A stretch of 64,000 nt of DNA, from positions 930,001 through 994,000 of the forward strand of contig NZ_NETS01000010.1 of the NCBI RefSeq assembly GCF_002150035.1. The letters run 5' to 3'. The DNA is from Leptospira venezuelensis (GTDB lineage: Bacteria; Spirochaetota; Leptospiria; Leptospirales; Leptospiraceae). Of the stretch, positions 46,162 through 54,601 are shown piece after piece. Under the pieces are notes generated by a model that was not told the origin of the DNA, searched no databases, and saw only the letters and a list, made by a program, of their open reading frames with translations. The translations under genes were made by a program, and so were the position numbers. Numbering within the stretch: position 1 is the stretch's first letter; every line of letters starts with the position of its first letter.

Positions 46162-46732
46162 CGGAACCTCCTGCTAATTTGCGATAATAGATTCTAGATT
46201 CGCTTAATTTCTCAGGAGGATTTAAAAATGGTCCGTCATACGAAATTGCTTTAAAAGTAGATTCATGTCCATAGTACATTAGGAAAATTGGCATTCTCAA
46301 ATTTGCCCAAACTACACGAACAGTATCAGAATCTGAATGATTCAATTCGGATAAGAACTCTCTTCTGGAATCCAAAGATAGTTTAGAGAATCTAGAAAAC
46401 TTCCAATAAAAGAATGGGAGATACTCTAAAACCATTATTAATGTTTTGAAGTCGTCGGATAAGAATGGATCTACGAAATAAAATTCTTCATCTAATCTTT
46501 CCAATACCTTTGCTTCTTTATAGCTCGGAGCGTTGGCAGCTTCAGGTAGAATAGCTTCTGATAATGCAGCTAGAGTCTCCAGTTCTGACTCGGAGAAGAA
46601 CAGTGCCTTAGGTAGTTGTCTGGAAGATCTGTTTAGGATACAAATAGACCCTCCCAGTACTAGAGCTCCTGAACCGGCGAGTCCCAGTCTCAAGAATGTT
46701 CTGCGGGAAAAACGCGGGACTGAATTTGACAT
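46151..46732 (-). CDS. Tat-exported gluconate 2-dehydrogenase subunit 3-like protein
   Basis: A 193-residue protein with a twin-arginine signal, FSRRTFLRLGLAGSGALVLGG. It resembles the small (gamma) subunit of gluconate 2-dehydrogenase: the segment FSESELETLAALSEAILPE matches that family's start. It is upstream of and overlaps the GMC oxidoreductase and could carry it through the Tat system. A cytochrome c subunit, usual in such complexes, is not encoded next to it. Confidence 0.78.
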   Translation of the reverse strand: MSNSVPRFSRRTFLRLGLAGSGALVLGGSICILNRSSRQLPKALFFSESELETLAALSEAILPEAANAPSYKEAKVLERLDEEFYFVDPFLSDDFKTLIMVLEYLPFFYWKFSRFSKLSLDSRREFLSELNHSDSDTVRVVWANLRMPIFLMYYGHESTFKAISYDGPFLNPPEKLSESRIYYRKLAGGSDVG

Positions 46733-46834
46733 TGCAGTGTTTTCCTTCGATTCTTGGACTTGTCAATCCTATCCTATCCACTCTATATAGAAAACCAACT
46801 TGACGTTCCAAACGTTCGATAATCCTTAGTAATC

Positions 46835-47068
46835 ATGGCAGATAAGAATGACAAAGTTCCGGAAAATGTTCCGGGCAAATTCTATATTGATAACAGCTGT
46901 GTCCCTTGTAATGACTGCTTGGAAGAGGCCCCTAAACTTTTGAAGTATACCGACGATGAGTCTAAGGTATATTTTCATAAACAGCCTACCACTCCGGAAG
47001 AAGCCGTTGCCGCTCGCAAAGCTATGGAAATCTGTCCTGTAGAAGCGATCGGAGATGATGGAGAGTAA
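46835..47068 (+). CDS. single-cluster ferredoxin
   Basis: A 77-residue ferredoxin with CVPCNDC near residues 22-28 and a distal ICPVEAIG, giving four cysteines for one [4Fe-4S] cluster; the second cluster of bacterial 2[4Fe-4S] ferredoxins is absent. The acidic character is typical of an electron carrier. Partner unknown; the plant-type sulfite reductase in this window would need such a donor, though that link is only a suggestion. There is no clear ribosome binding site. Confidence 0.85.
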   Translation: MADKNDKVPENVPGKFYIDNSCVPCNDCLEEAPKLLKYTDDESKVYFHKQPTTPEEAVAARKAMEICPVEAIGDDGE

Positions 47069-47401
47069 ACCAGCCTGAAATTTTTCGAACAATATAGGTC
47101 GAAAAATTTCGCTTAAGAGTTAAATTACGTTTTTCTAATCTATTTATCTTATTTAAATTCTTATAAAAAAGATAAAGCCCACGCGAAAAAAGCTCCTTCT
47201 CAGGAGCCAAATCATTAAAAGCAGACCGCTCGTTCTAAAGCAAAAAGTTTAGACTCGAGTAAAATTTGAAATCTTTAGATCAGTTCATTTTGTAAAAAGA
47301 AAGCCTTTAGAATTTTAGGATTTTGGCTCTTTTTTATTCGCAATGTACTCGTCTAAGCTGTCTTTATATGTATTAGTTAGTAGAGCAAGTTCTTGCATTT
47401 T
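47069..47401. other. AT-rich intergenic region with terminator-like hairpins on both strands
   Basis: No gene is visible. A minus-strand hairpin with T-run lies at 47186-47207. On the plus strand AAGCC (47301-47305) and GGCT (47325-47328) with an intervening AT stretch and a T-run at 47330-47335 may end the ferredoxin transcript. The remainder shows nothing I can name and must hold the promoter of the histidine kinase gene. Confidence 0.45.
47186..47207 (-). terminator. orphan intrinsic terminator on the minus strand
   Basis: Minus strand: GCTCCT (47207-47202) pairs with AGGAGC (47197-47192) around four bases and is followed by six T residues. No minus-strand gene lies to its right before 49711, so it may end an unannotated small or antisense RNA. 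Confidence 0.6.
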
Positions 47402-49315
47402 ATGGAAGAAAGACCGGGTCAGGAAAAAACCAAATTGGATCAAGACCAAGATTTGTACCGGATCTTAATCGAAACCAGTCGAGAACTGATTTGCCTCCAT
47501 AATCCAGAAGGAATCTATCTTTTTGTAAATCCTGCCATTGAAATTCTTACCGGTTTTAAACCTGAAGAAATGTTGGGACGTAATCCTTACGATTTTATTC
47601 ATCCAGATGATAGAGAGCGTATTCTGAAGGATTCTCATAATCCAGCAAAAGAAGGAAAACCTACAGTCGCCACCCAATATCGTTTTTTAAAAAAGAATGG
47701 CGATTATGTTTGGTTCCAAACCCTGACTCAGCCAATTAAAAATAAAGAAGGAAAAGTCACTCATTTAAACACAACATCGAGAGATGTTACTGATCAGGTG
47801 CAACTGACGGAAAGTTTGCAGCAGGAGAAAAAATTCTCTTCTATCATGGCTGAACTTGCAAAGGTAGGAGCATGGGAATCCAATATTGAAACCGGCAATT
47901 TATATTGGTCTTCTGAAATATATAAGATCTTAGAAAGAGATCCTTCTCTTGGAATTGATAGAGATACTGTTTATCAAAAATATTCTTATTCCGAAGATAT
48001 GGAAAAACTAAGAGAGAATAACTTAAGAGTCTATCAAAAAGGCGAGACTTACTCTGTGGAACATAGAATGGTTACAGAGACCGGAAGAGTGATCTGGGTT
48101 CGTACCCAAGGTAAACCTGCATATTCGGATGGTAGGATCGTCGGAGTATACGGCGCGATGCAGGACATTACTCTTTCTAAATTGGTAGAAGAAGAAATCC
48201 GTCTAAGTGAGAAAAAATTTTCCGAAGCATTTCATAGTTCCGGCAATGGGATCATACTTTTAGATAGGAATGGGCACTTTTTGGAACTCAATCAATCCTT
48301 TGCTAAGATGATAGGATATGAACCAGATGAACTTCTTTTCAAATCTTTCCAAGATGTTACTTATCCAGAAGATCTGAACGTCGGTGCAGAAGCATTTCGC
48401 AAAATAATTGATGGAGAAAGAGATAGCGCTCAATTCGCAAAGAGATACATCCATAAAAAAGGACATATAGTCTGGGTGTTTATCACCGGAGTTGCTGTAA
48501 GAAAAGATTCGGGAGAACTAATGTTCATCGTTTCTCAGATCCAAGATATCTCCAGAAAAAGGATCTTAGAAAATATTTTACGAGAAAAAAATGCTAGGCT
48601 CAAATCAGTAGGCACTCATTTAAAAGAAAGGATCTCTCAACTCGAGGAATTTAACCAGATTGTGTCCCATAATATGAGATCTCCTATCGGAAATATCTCT
48701 ACACTGGTAAAATTTCTAGAAGAGGCTGAAACTGAAGAAGAGAGAGTCGAATACATGGACTATCTCAAGACCACCTCTGACCAATTACTTACTACATTAA
48801 ACGAAATCGTTGAAGTTATTAAAATAAGGCAAAGCCCGAAGATTGTCTCCGAAGAAATCTTATTTGAATCAGTATTTTCAAGAGTAAAGGCCATGTTTTT
48901 GGGTCAAATATTAGAATGTGATGCCGAAATCATCGTAGATTTTTCGGAATCTCCTTCTATAGTTTACCCTCCAGTCTATCTAGAGAGTATTTTCTTAAAC
49001 CTACTTTCTAATTCTTTGAAATATAGAAGTGAATCCCCCCATCCAGTGATCCGATTTAGGACATATTGGTCTCGCGGAAATCACGTTTTGGAAGTGCAAG
49101 ATAACGGTTTAGGAATTGACTTAAATAAACATGGGGACCAAATTTTTAAATTACACAAAAGATTTCATCGAAACACGGACGGAAGAGGTTTGGGTCTGTT
49201 TATGACCAAAAATCAAATAGAATCGTTGGGCGGAGAAATCCATGTGGAAAGTGCTCCCGGACAGGGCACGAAGTTTATAATTCATCTTTCAAAAGCAAAT
49301 GAATTCGCTATATAA
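47402..49315 (+). CDS. PAS-domain sensor histidine kinase
   Basis: A cytoplasmic hybrid-less kinase of about 637 residues without membrane segments. Three PAS/PAC units occupy roughly residues 15-400 (repeated YRFLKKNGDYVWF and HRMVTETGRVIWVR, and the third with IHKKGHIVWVF). The dimerisation helix holds the phospho-accepting histidine in VSHNMRSP, and the ATPase domain has FLNLLSNSLKYRS, DNGLGIDL and GRGLGLFMTK. I use the ATG at 47402; a TTG three codons earlier is possible. It overlaps the response regulator gene by 17 bp. Confidence 0.87.
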   Translation: MEERPGQEKTKLDQDQDLYRILIETSRELICLHNPEGIYLFVNPAIEILTGFKPEEMLGRNPYDFIHPDDRERILKDSHNPAKEGKPTVATQYRFLKKNGDYVWFQTLTQPIKNKEGKVTHLNTTSRDVTDQVQLTESLQQEKKFSSIMAELAKVGAWESNIETGNLYWSSEIYKILERDPSLGIDRDTVYQKYSYSEDMEKLRENNLRVYQKGETYSVEHRMVTETGRVIWVRTQGKPAYSDGRIVGVYGAMQDITLSKLVEEEIRLSEKKFSEAFHSSGNGIILLDRNGHFLELNQSFAKMIGYEPDELLFKSFQDVTYPEDLNVGAEAFRKIIDGERDSAQFAKRYIHKKGHIVWVFITGVAVRKDSGELMFIVSQIQDISRKRILENILREKNARLKSVGTHLKERISQLEEFNQIVSHNMRSPIGNISTLVKFLEEAETEEERVEYMDYLKTTSDQLLTTLNEIVEVIKIRQSPKIVSEEILFESVFSRVKAMFLGQILECDAEIIVDFSESPSIVYPPVYLESIFLNLLSNSLKYRSESPHPVIRFRTYWSRGNHVLEVQDNGLGIDLNKHGDQIFKLHKRFHRNTDGRGLGLFMTKNQIESLGGEIHVESAPGQGTKFIIHLSKANEFAI

Positions 49316-49709
49316 AAAACAGAAACTTTTACTCGTAGATGACGACGCGATCTTTGTCGAGATTGCTAAGAGAACCATTGAGAAGACTGGCGCGGTTGAA
49401 AGTTTAAAAGTATTTCCTGATGGAGAAGGTGCGATTAGCTTCCTGAAAGAGCATCAAAGTGAGCCGGATATCATCCCTGACTTTATATTTTTAGATATTA
49501 ATATGCCTTTTATGGATGGTTGGCAATTTTTGGATGAGTATGCAAATTTCGTGCACGCTCTCAGCAAAAAGCCTGAAATCTATATGGTTAGCTCTTCCGT
49601 CGACGATTCGGATCTCAGAAGAGCTAAGGAAATTCCATTAGTAAAAGATTATATAATCAAACCTGTGTCTTTGGATTCCTTTAAAAAAATCCTCACAAAC
49701 CAAGTTTAA
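49299..49709 (+). CDS. single-domain (CheY-like) response regulator
   Basis: A 136-residue receiver domain without an output domain. The phospho-acceptor is D66 in FIFLDINMP, with the acidic pocket D14-D16 (LLVDDDA), S99 in MVSSSV and the lysine K121 in IIKPVS. Coupling with the PAS kinase gene by a 17-bp overlap makes the two a likely cognate pair. The output is unknown; single-domain regulators act through protein contacts. It ends one base from the convergent isocitrate dehydrogenase gene. Confidence 0.9.
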   Translation: MNSLYKKQKLLLVDDDAIFVEIAKRTIEKTGAVESLKVFPDGEGAISFLKEHQSEPDIIPDFIFLDINMPFMDGWQFLDEYANFVHALSKKPEIYMVSSSVDDSDLRRAKEIPLVKDYIIKPVSLDSFKKILTNQV

Positions 49710-49710
49710 T

Positions 49711-51177
49711 TTATTCTCCACCACCTAAGGAAAATGCTCTTTTTCCTTCAAACTTATACAAGTTATCCGTTTGGATACTGTCTAATCCTGCTTCTGAAAT
49801 TCTAAGTAATAATTTTGCTATCTGTTCAGACTGGATCTTTATAAAACCATCTCCAGATTCAGTGTCTGGAGTTTCCGGATTTACGAATCTGCATCTCCAA
49901 TGATCTGTTAAAAAAGTTTCTGGAGCACCATTTGGATAAACTTTAACTCCTCTATTCGTGATCATTCTGAGTTTCAGATCTCCGGCAACTGCACTTAGTT
50001 TTTTAGCGAGTTCTTCAGAAGTTCCTGGAGCCCAATCTAGAAATACATCCACACCAACTAATTCTTTTTGGAGTGCTTTTCTTTTGTATTCCGGAATGTG
50101 GATTGCTTTTGCTTTTCCAAAAGAGATTGGTTTGAACTTTTCTGGAAGATGACCAAGGTTTCCAATCACTGCCTCTCCGAATTCTTTCGTTCCTACTTTG
50201 ATGCGGCTTACCCCAGCTTTATATATATCTCCGGTATGAATTCCTTCTTCGATAGTGAGTAACCAAGCGTTTTGGATCTTTGCGGCGATATCAGGTTGTC
50301 CTAAATGAACTAACATCATCACTGCTGCATTGATCAATCCGCTTGGGTTTGCGATATTTTTTCCTGCGATGTCTGGTGCAGACCCATGGATTGCTTCAAA
50401 CATTGAGACAACTTCTCCTATATTTGCAGATCCAGCCATACCGACTGAGCCAGCTACCTGGGCTACAATATCTGAAATGATATCTCCGTATAAGTTTAAG
50501 GTAACTACTACATCGTAAGCCTGAGGTCGTTCTGCTAAGTGGGCAGCACCTATATCAATGATCTCGCTTGCTGCTTCTATATCGGGATATTCTTTTGCAA
50601 TTTCTTTGAACACATCATGAAATAATCCATCAGACTGTTTCATGATATTGTCTTTAACCATAACAGTTACTTTTTTTCTGCCATAAGCTTTAGCGTATTC
50701 GAAAGCATAGCGGATGATCTTTTCGGAACCTGGTCTTGAAACTAATTTTAAACATTGGACAGTATCGGAAGTCTGTTTATGTTCTATACCAGTATAAAGA
50801 TCTTCTTCATTCTCTCTTACGATAACTACATCTAACTTAGGATGTTTAGTATCTACATAAGGATAAAGTGATATACAAGGCCTAACGTTTGCAAATAATC
50901 CTAAGGTGGTTCTAACGGTTACGTTCAAACTTTTGTAACCGCCTCCTTGAGGAGTTGTGATTGGAGCTTTAAAAAATACTTTTGTGTCGCGAAGAATATC
51001 CCAGGCACTCGGTTCTATTCCTGCGCTATGGCCTTTTTTGTAGACTTGTTCTCCGATATCTATGAAGACCGGTTCGATGCTCGCACCTGCCGCTTCTAAG
51101 ATCCTAAGGGTAGCGTCCATGATTTCCGGACCAATCCCATCTCCTTTAGCAACAGCGATTTTTTTCTTCGAGCTCAT
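49711..51177 (-). CDS. icd: isocitrate dehydrogenase (long, Thermus-type)
   Basis: Oxidises isocitrate to 2-oxoglutarate, probably with NADP. The 488-residue protein has the isocitrate/isopropylmalate dehydrogenase core: GDGIGPE near residue 15, VRENEEDLYTGIEH, NLYGDIISDI and GSAPDIAGK. About 130 C-terminal residues form an extension like that of the Thermus-type enzymes. I chose the ATG at 51177, since GGAGG at 51187-51183 is five bases upstream; a longer reading to 51246 lacks a binding site. It follows moeA by 111 bp. Confidence 0.85.
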   Translation of the reverse strand: MSSKKKIAVAKGDGIGPEIMDATLRILEAAGASIEPVFIDIGEQVYKKGHSAGIEPSAWDILRDTKVFFKAPITTPQGGGYKSLNVTVRTTLGLFANVRPCISLYPYVDTKHPKLDVVIVRENEEDLYTGIEHKQTSDTVQCLKLVSRPGSEKIIRYAFEYAKAYGRKKVTVMVKDNIMKQSDGLFHDVFKEIAKEYPDIEAASEIIDIGAAHLAERPQAYDVVVTLNLYGDIISDIVAQVAGSVGMAGSANIGEVVSMFEAIHGSAPDIAGKNIANPSGLINAAVMMLVHLGQPDIAAKIQNAWLLTIEEGIHTGDIYKAGVSRIKVGTKEFGEAVIGNLGHLPEKFKPISFGKAKAIHIPEYKRKALQKELVGVDVFLDWAPGTSEELAKKLSAVAGDLKLRMITNRGVKVYPNGAPETFLTDHWRCRFVNPETPDTESGDGFIKIQSEQIAKLLLRISEAGLDSIQTDNLYKFEGKRAFSLGGGE

Positions 51178-51288
51178 ACCGACCTCCGGCGAAATATTTT
51201 GAATATCCGCATTTGTTGTAGGAGTTCCTACAATCCGTTTGTTCATTAGGTTTATTTCAATCGAAGAGGTGCTTTAAGTCAATCTGGA

Positions 51289-52485
51289 TTAGGTCCATGA
51301 ATAGAATTCCAACAGATCCCCTTCTTTCAGACTTTCCGTTTCCGAAAATTGGACTCCTAGTCCATCCGAAAAAATTCCTGCGCGGATATCACCGCTTCCG
51401 TTAAACTTCTTTTCTGATAAAAATGTTTGGCCTTTGGTCTCATAAGAAACCGGAAAGAACTCGGTCAGTTTGTTTTTCTTTTTTCTTTCTCCTGCAAAAG
51501 GCATACAGATAGGTTTTTCCGAAGAATGTCCTAAAAATTTTCTGATATATGCTTCCACGAAGATCCGAAAACAAACCTGAACACTGAAAGGGTTTCCAGG
51601 TAGACCAAAGACCGCCTGCTCATTCTTCTTACCAAACCAAATCGGTTTTCCAGGCTTGATCTTAACTTTATGAAAAACTTCCTTCACACCCGAAGCTTCC
51701 AGAATTTTAGGAACCAGGTCTAGATTTCCCATAGAAACTCCTCCAGAGAGAATAAGAAGATCTGAATCTAAACCTTCCGATACTGCGTTTTCCAAAAGAA
51801 TAGGATCATCTCCAGCTCGCACCACAGATAACGGAACTATACCATATTTTTGTAATAAAGACCGGATAGAGTAAGAATTCGAATCTCTGATTTGCCAAGG
51901 TTTTGGAATTTCTCCCGGACCAACGATCTCATTTCCTGTAGAGATCACCCTCACTCTCGGAAGTTTAGAAGTTTGAATCGAATATTTCCCCAAGGAGGAA
52001 AGCAAAGAAAGAACTGAAGCACTGACTAATGTCCCTTCTCTTAAAATTTCCTGATCTTGCTTTAGATCTTCTCCTTGGATCGCTATATTGGAGAAGGAGC
52101 CGGATTTTTCTGTCCGAAACCGAACTTGTTTCTTTCCATTAGAAAATCCTAAATCTTCTGAGTCTTCTATCTTTATCACTAGATCGAAGCCATCTGGAAC
52201 AGGAGCGCCTGTCATGATACGAATGGCTTCTTCTCCGCTTTCTAACTGAAAGGATTCTCCTGCATGAAGTTCTCTTGTATAAGAATAGATCCTATCTTCT
52301 GAAAAACCTTCTGACTTAAGAGCAAATCCATCCATGGTGGCTCTATGAAAAGGAGGATAATCTCTGTCTGCGTAAATCTTTTCTCTCAGAACTTTCCCGA
52401 GAGAATTTTCCAAGTTCGTATTTTCAAAAGAAGAAATACTAGCAGAAGATTCTACGAGTTTCAGTGCCTCTTGGACAGAGATCAA
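51289..52485 (-). CDS. moeA: molybdopterin molybdotransferase
   Basis: Inserts molybdate into adenylylated molybdopterin, the last step to active cofactor. The 398 residues carry MTGAPVPDG near residue 95, LILSGGVSMG and FGLPGNPFS in the C-terminal domain. It overlaps moaCB by four bases (ATGA) and is the last gene of the nitrite/nitrate assimilation unit, providing cofactor for the fused nitrate reductase at 58658-62218. Confidence 0.92.
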   Translation of the reverse strand: MISVQEALKLVESSASISSFENTNLENSLGKVLREKIYADRDYPPFHRATMDGFALKSEGFSEDRIYSYTRELHAGESFQLESGEEAIRIMTGAPVPDGFDLVIKIEDSEDLGFSNGKKQVRFRTEKSGSFSNIAIQGEDLKQDQEILREGTLVSASVLSLLSSLGKYSIQTSKLPRVRVISTGNEIVGPGEIPKPWQIRDSNSYSIRSLLQKYGIVPLSVVRAGDDPILLENAVSEGLDSDLLILSGGVSMGNLDLVPKILEASGVKEVFHKVKIKPGKPIWFGKKNEQAVFGLPGNPFSVQVCFRIFVEAYIRKFLGHSSEKPICMPFAGERKKKNKLTEFFPVSYETKGQTFLSEKKFNGSGDIRAGIFSDGLGVQFSETESLKEGDLLEFYSWT

Positions 52486-53396
52486 TGTCCTTCTCCTCTC
52501 ATCATTTTTTTAGCATGGAATACTGCTGGAAGAATTGCTTGTAAACTTTCCGTAGCACCATTCGTGCTTCCTGGAACAGATACTACTATTGTTTTTCCAA
52601 TCCTGCCCGCGATAGATCTGGATAACATTGCAAATGGGGTTCTGTCTTGACCGAAGGATCTCATTGCTTCTGCAATTCCCGGGATTTCCTGTTCTAAAAT
52701 TTCTTTTATCGCTTCAGGAGTATTGTCTCTTGGCCCGAGTCCTGTCCCGCCTGTAGTGACGATCAGATCTAAACCTAATTTAGACCATTCTAATATTCTA
52801 TTTCTGATCTGCTCCGGTTCATCTGGCAGGACTTCTGATTTAACAGTTTCTACATCATGTTCTTTTAATAGACTTAAAATAGCTTTTCCGGATCCATCCT
52901 CTCGTTTGCCTTGGAAAGTAGAATCAGAGCAAACCAAGATGCCTGCCTTGGAACCTGCGGCAAATTTTGTGATTTGAGAATCTGTTTTGCCTCCCTTCTT
53001 CTCTAAAAGGCGAATGGAAGAAATTTCTAGTTCTTTATCGATAGGTTTTAATAAATCATAAATCACTAATGAAGCCACACTTACACCTGTCAAAGCCTCC
53101 ATTTCTATACCGGTTTTTCCGATCGACTTGGCGGTAGTTAAGATCCTGACTGCGTTTTTTTCCGAAAGAACTTCGAATTCTATTTGAAAGGAGTCAATGG
53201 AAACAGGATGACAATGAGGGATCAGCTCTGCAGTTTTTTTGGAGCCAAGAAGTGCAGCTGCCTTTGCCACTCCAAAAAGATCTCCCTTAGGAAGAGTATT
53301 TTCTTTGATCCTAATGATGGTTTCCGGTTTGCAGAATACAAAACCTTCTGCTTGGGCAGTTCGAAGAGTTGTTTTCTTTCCGGTAATATCGTTCAT
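52482..53396 (-). CDS. MoaC-MogA/MoaB fusion for molybdenum cofactor synthesis
   Basis: A 304-residue two-domain protein. Residues 1-145 are MoaC (cyclic pyranopterin monophosphate synthase) with IPHCHPVSI and GIEMEALTGVSVA. Residues 150-304 are MogA/MoaB (molybdopterin adenylyltransferase) with CSDSTFQGKREDGSG and TTGGTGLGPRDNTPEA. The two enzymes act at the first and third steps of the route, so the fusion joins non-consecutive steps. It sits between the siroheme SUMT gene and moeA. Confidence 0.9.
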   Translation of the reverse strand: MNDITGKKTTLRTAQAEGFVFCKPETIIRIKENTLPKGDLFGVAKAAALLGSKKTAELIPHCHPVSIDSFQIEFEVLSEKNAVRILTTAKSIGKTGIEMEALTGVSVASLVIYDLLKPIDKELEISSIRLLEKKGGKTDSQITKFAAGSKAGILVCSDSTFQGKREDGSGKAILSLLKEHDVETVKSEVLPDEPEQIRNRILEWSKLGLDLIVTTGGTGLGPRDNTPEAIKEILEQEIPGIAEAMRSFGQDRTPFAMLSRSIAGRIGKTIVVSVPGSTNGATESLQAILPAVFHAKKMMRGEGH

Positions 53397-53439
53397 GCTT
53401 CCTCTTAGCGGGAATCCGCAGGAATCAATATAATTCTGC

Positions 53440-54222
53440 TTAGGAAAACTGCGAGTAAATTAACTGTTTACCTTCTTCTTTTAACCTCTGTAACTCAGTA
53501 TAAAAGTTCACGATCTCTCCGAAGATCAACAACGCAGGCGTTTTGATCTGGAATTCTTCCGCTTTTTCTAAACAAGTATCTATATTTGCCAAAACCAATC
53601 TTTGGTTGGGAAGTGTGGCATTTTCTATGAATGCCATTGGAGTTGAGCCAGAGTTTCCGGATTCCAACAAATTCTCCCGGATACTTTCCAAACTATTTAG
53701 TCCCATATAGACCAAAACTGTTTTACCTTCTAAGCTTAGATCTTCAAAACTTTCCGGGTTTTTCCCAGTCTTCTTATGGCCAGATAAGAAAAGTATTTCT
53801 CTTGCATAGTCTCTATGAGTGAGCGGAATTCCTAAACTGGAAGCAGCTCCGGAAGCAGTTGTAACTCCTGCTAAAATTTCACATTCAATGCCAAGAGAAG
53901 CCAGATATTCTATTTCTTCTCCCGCTCTTCCGTAAATAGAAGGATCGCCACCTTTCAAACGAACTATATTAGAATATTGTTTAGCATATTCTCCTAATTT
54001 TTGATTGATCTCCGTTTGAAGGCAACTGTGTTGTCCAATTCTCTTTCCTACGTATTCTAAGACTGCAGACTTTTTGCAGTATTTTAAAACTCCAGCAGAA
54101 ACTAGATCATCGTATAAAACTACATCTGCTTTTCTTAAAAGTTTTACTGCGCGAACTGTGAGAAGATCCGGATTTCCCGGACCAGCACCTACTAAATATA
54201 CTTTTCCCGCGGATGAATTCAT
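53440..54222 (-). CDS. cobA: uroporphyrinogen-III C-methyltransferase (SUMT), nitrite-operon copy
   Basis: Second SUMT in the window, 260 residues, with KVYLVGAGPGNPDLLTVRA, KGGDPSIYGRAGEE and GIPLTHRDYA. It likely makes precorrin-2 for the siroheme of NirB. I use the ATG at 54222, four bases after the nirD stop, with AAGAA before it; an ATG at 54258 would lie inside nirD. The paralogue at 3818-4594 differs clearly in sequence, so this is an old duplication or separate acquisition. No precorrin-2 dehydrogenase is encoded here. Confidence 0.9.
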   Translation of the reverse strand: MNSSAGKVYLVGAGPGNPDLLTVRAVKLLRKADVVLYDDLVSAGVLKYCKKSAVLEYVGKRIGQHSCLQTEINQKLGEYAKQYSNIVRLKGGDPSIYGRAGEEIEYLASLGIECEILAGVTTASGAASSLGIPLTHRDYAREILFLSGHKKTGKNPESFEDLSLEGKTVLVYMGLNSLESIRENLLESGNSGSTPMAFIENATLPNQRLVLANIDTCLEKAEEFQIKTPALLIFGEIVNFYTELQRLKEEGKQLIYSQFS

Positions 54223-54226
54223 TTTC

Positions 54227-54592
54227 TTAACCCTGAGTTTTCGGGTCTTCCATCCCAATATAAACTGTTCCGTCCTCGATATGAACTGGATATGTTTTTA
54301 CGGAATATTCTTCTCCACTGATGCAAGCACCGGTTCTAAGAGAGAAAGATTTTTTATGCATTGGACATGCAACCTTTGGTTCTCCTTGAGAGTCGCCAAT
54401 CATTCCCCTCGCTAAAACCATGTCTCCCGTATGAGGACATTTGTTCTCACAAGCAAACCATTCGTTTCTTGAACTGAAATGAAAGATTGCAATTTGCTCT
54501 CCGTAAACTTTGGCGCAAACTCCACCATCATCCGGAAATTCGCTAACTGTACTAACAGGTATCCAAACAGGTTCTTTTGTAGTTGTATTCAT
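54227..54592 (-). CDS. nirD: nitrite reductase small subunit (Rieske-type)
   Basis: The 121-residue small subunit of assimilatory NADH nitrite reductase, with a Rieske-like [2Fe-2S] site: CPHTGD near residue 52 and CPMHKKSF near residue 76 give the two Cys-His pairs. The pairs look intact, although many NirD proteins have lost them. It lies nine bases after nirB on the same strand. Confidence 0.9.
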   Translation of the reverse strand: MNTTTKEPVWIPVSTVSEFPDDGGVCAKVYGEQIAIFHFSSRNEWFACENKCPHTGDMVLARGMIGDSQGEPKVACPMHKKSFSLRTGACISGEEYSVKTYPVHIEDGTVYIGMEDPKTQG

Positions 54593-54601
54593 TTTTGTCT
54601 C

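Noticed and set aside
51178..51246. A 23-residue N-terminal extension of isocitrate dehydrogenase
   Set aside because: No binding site precedes the upstream ATG, whereas GGAGG is ideally placed before the ATG at 51177.
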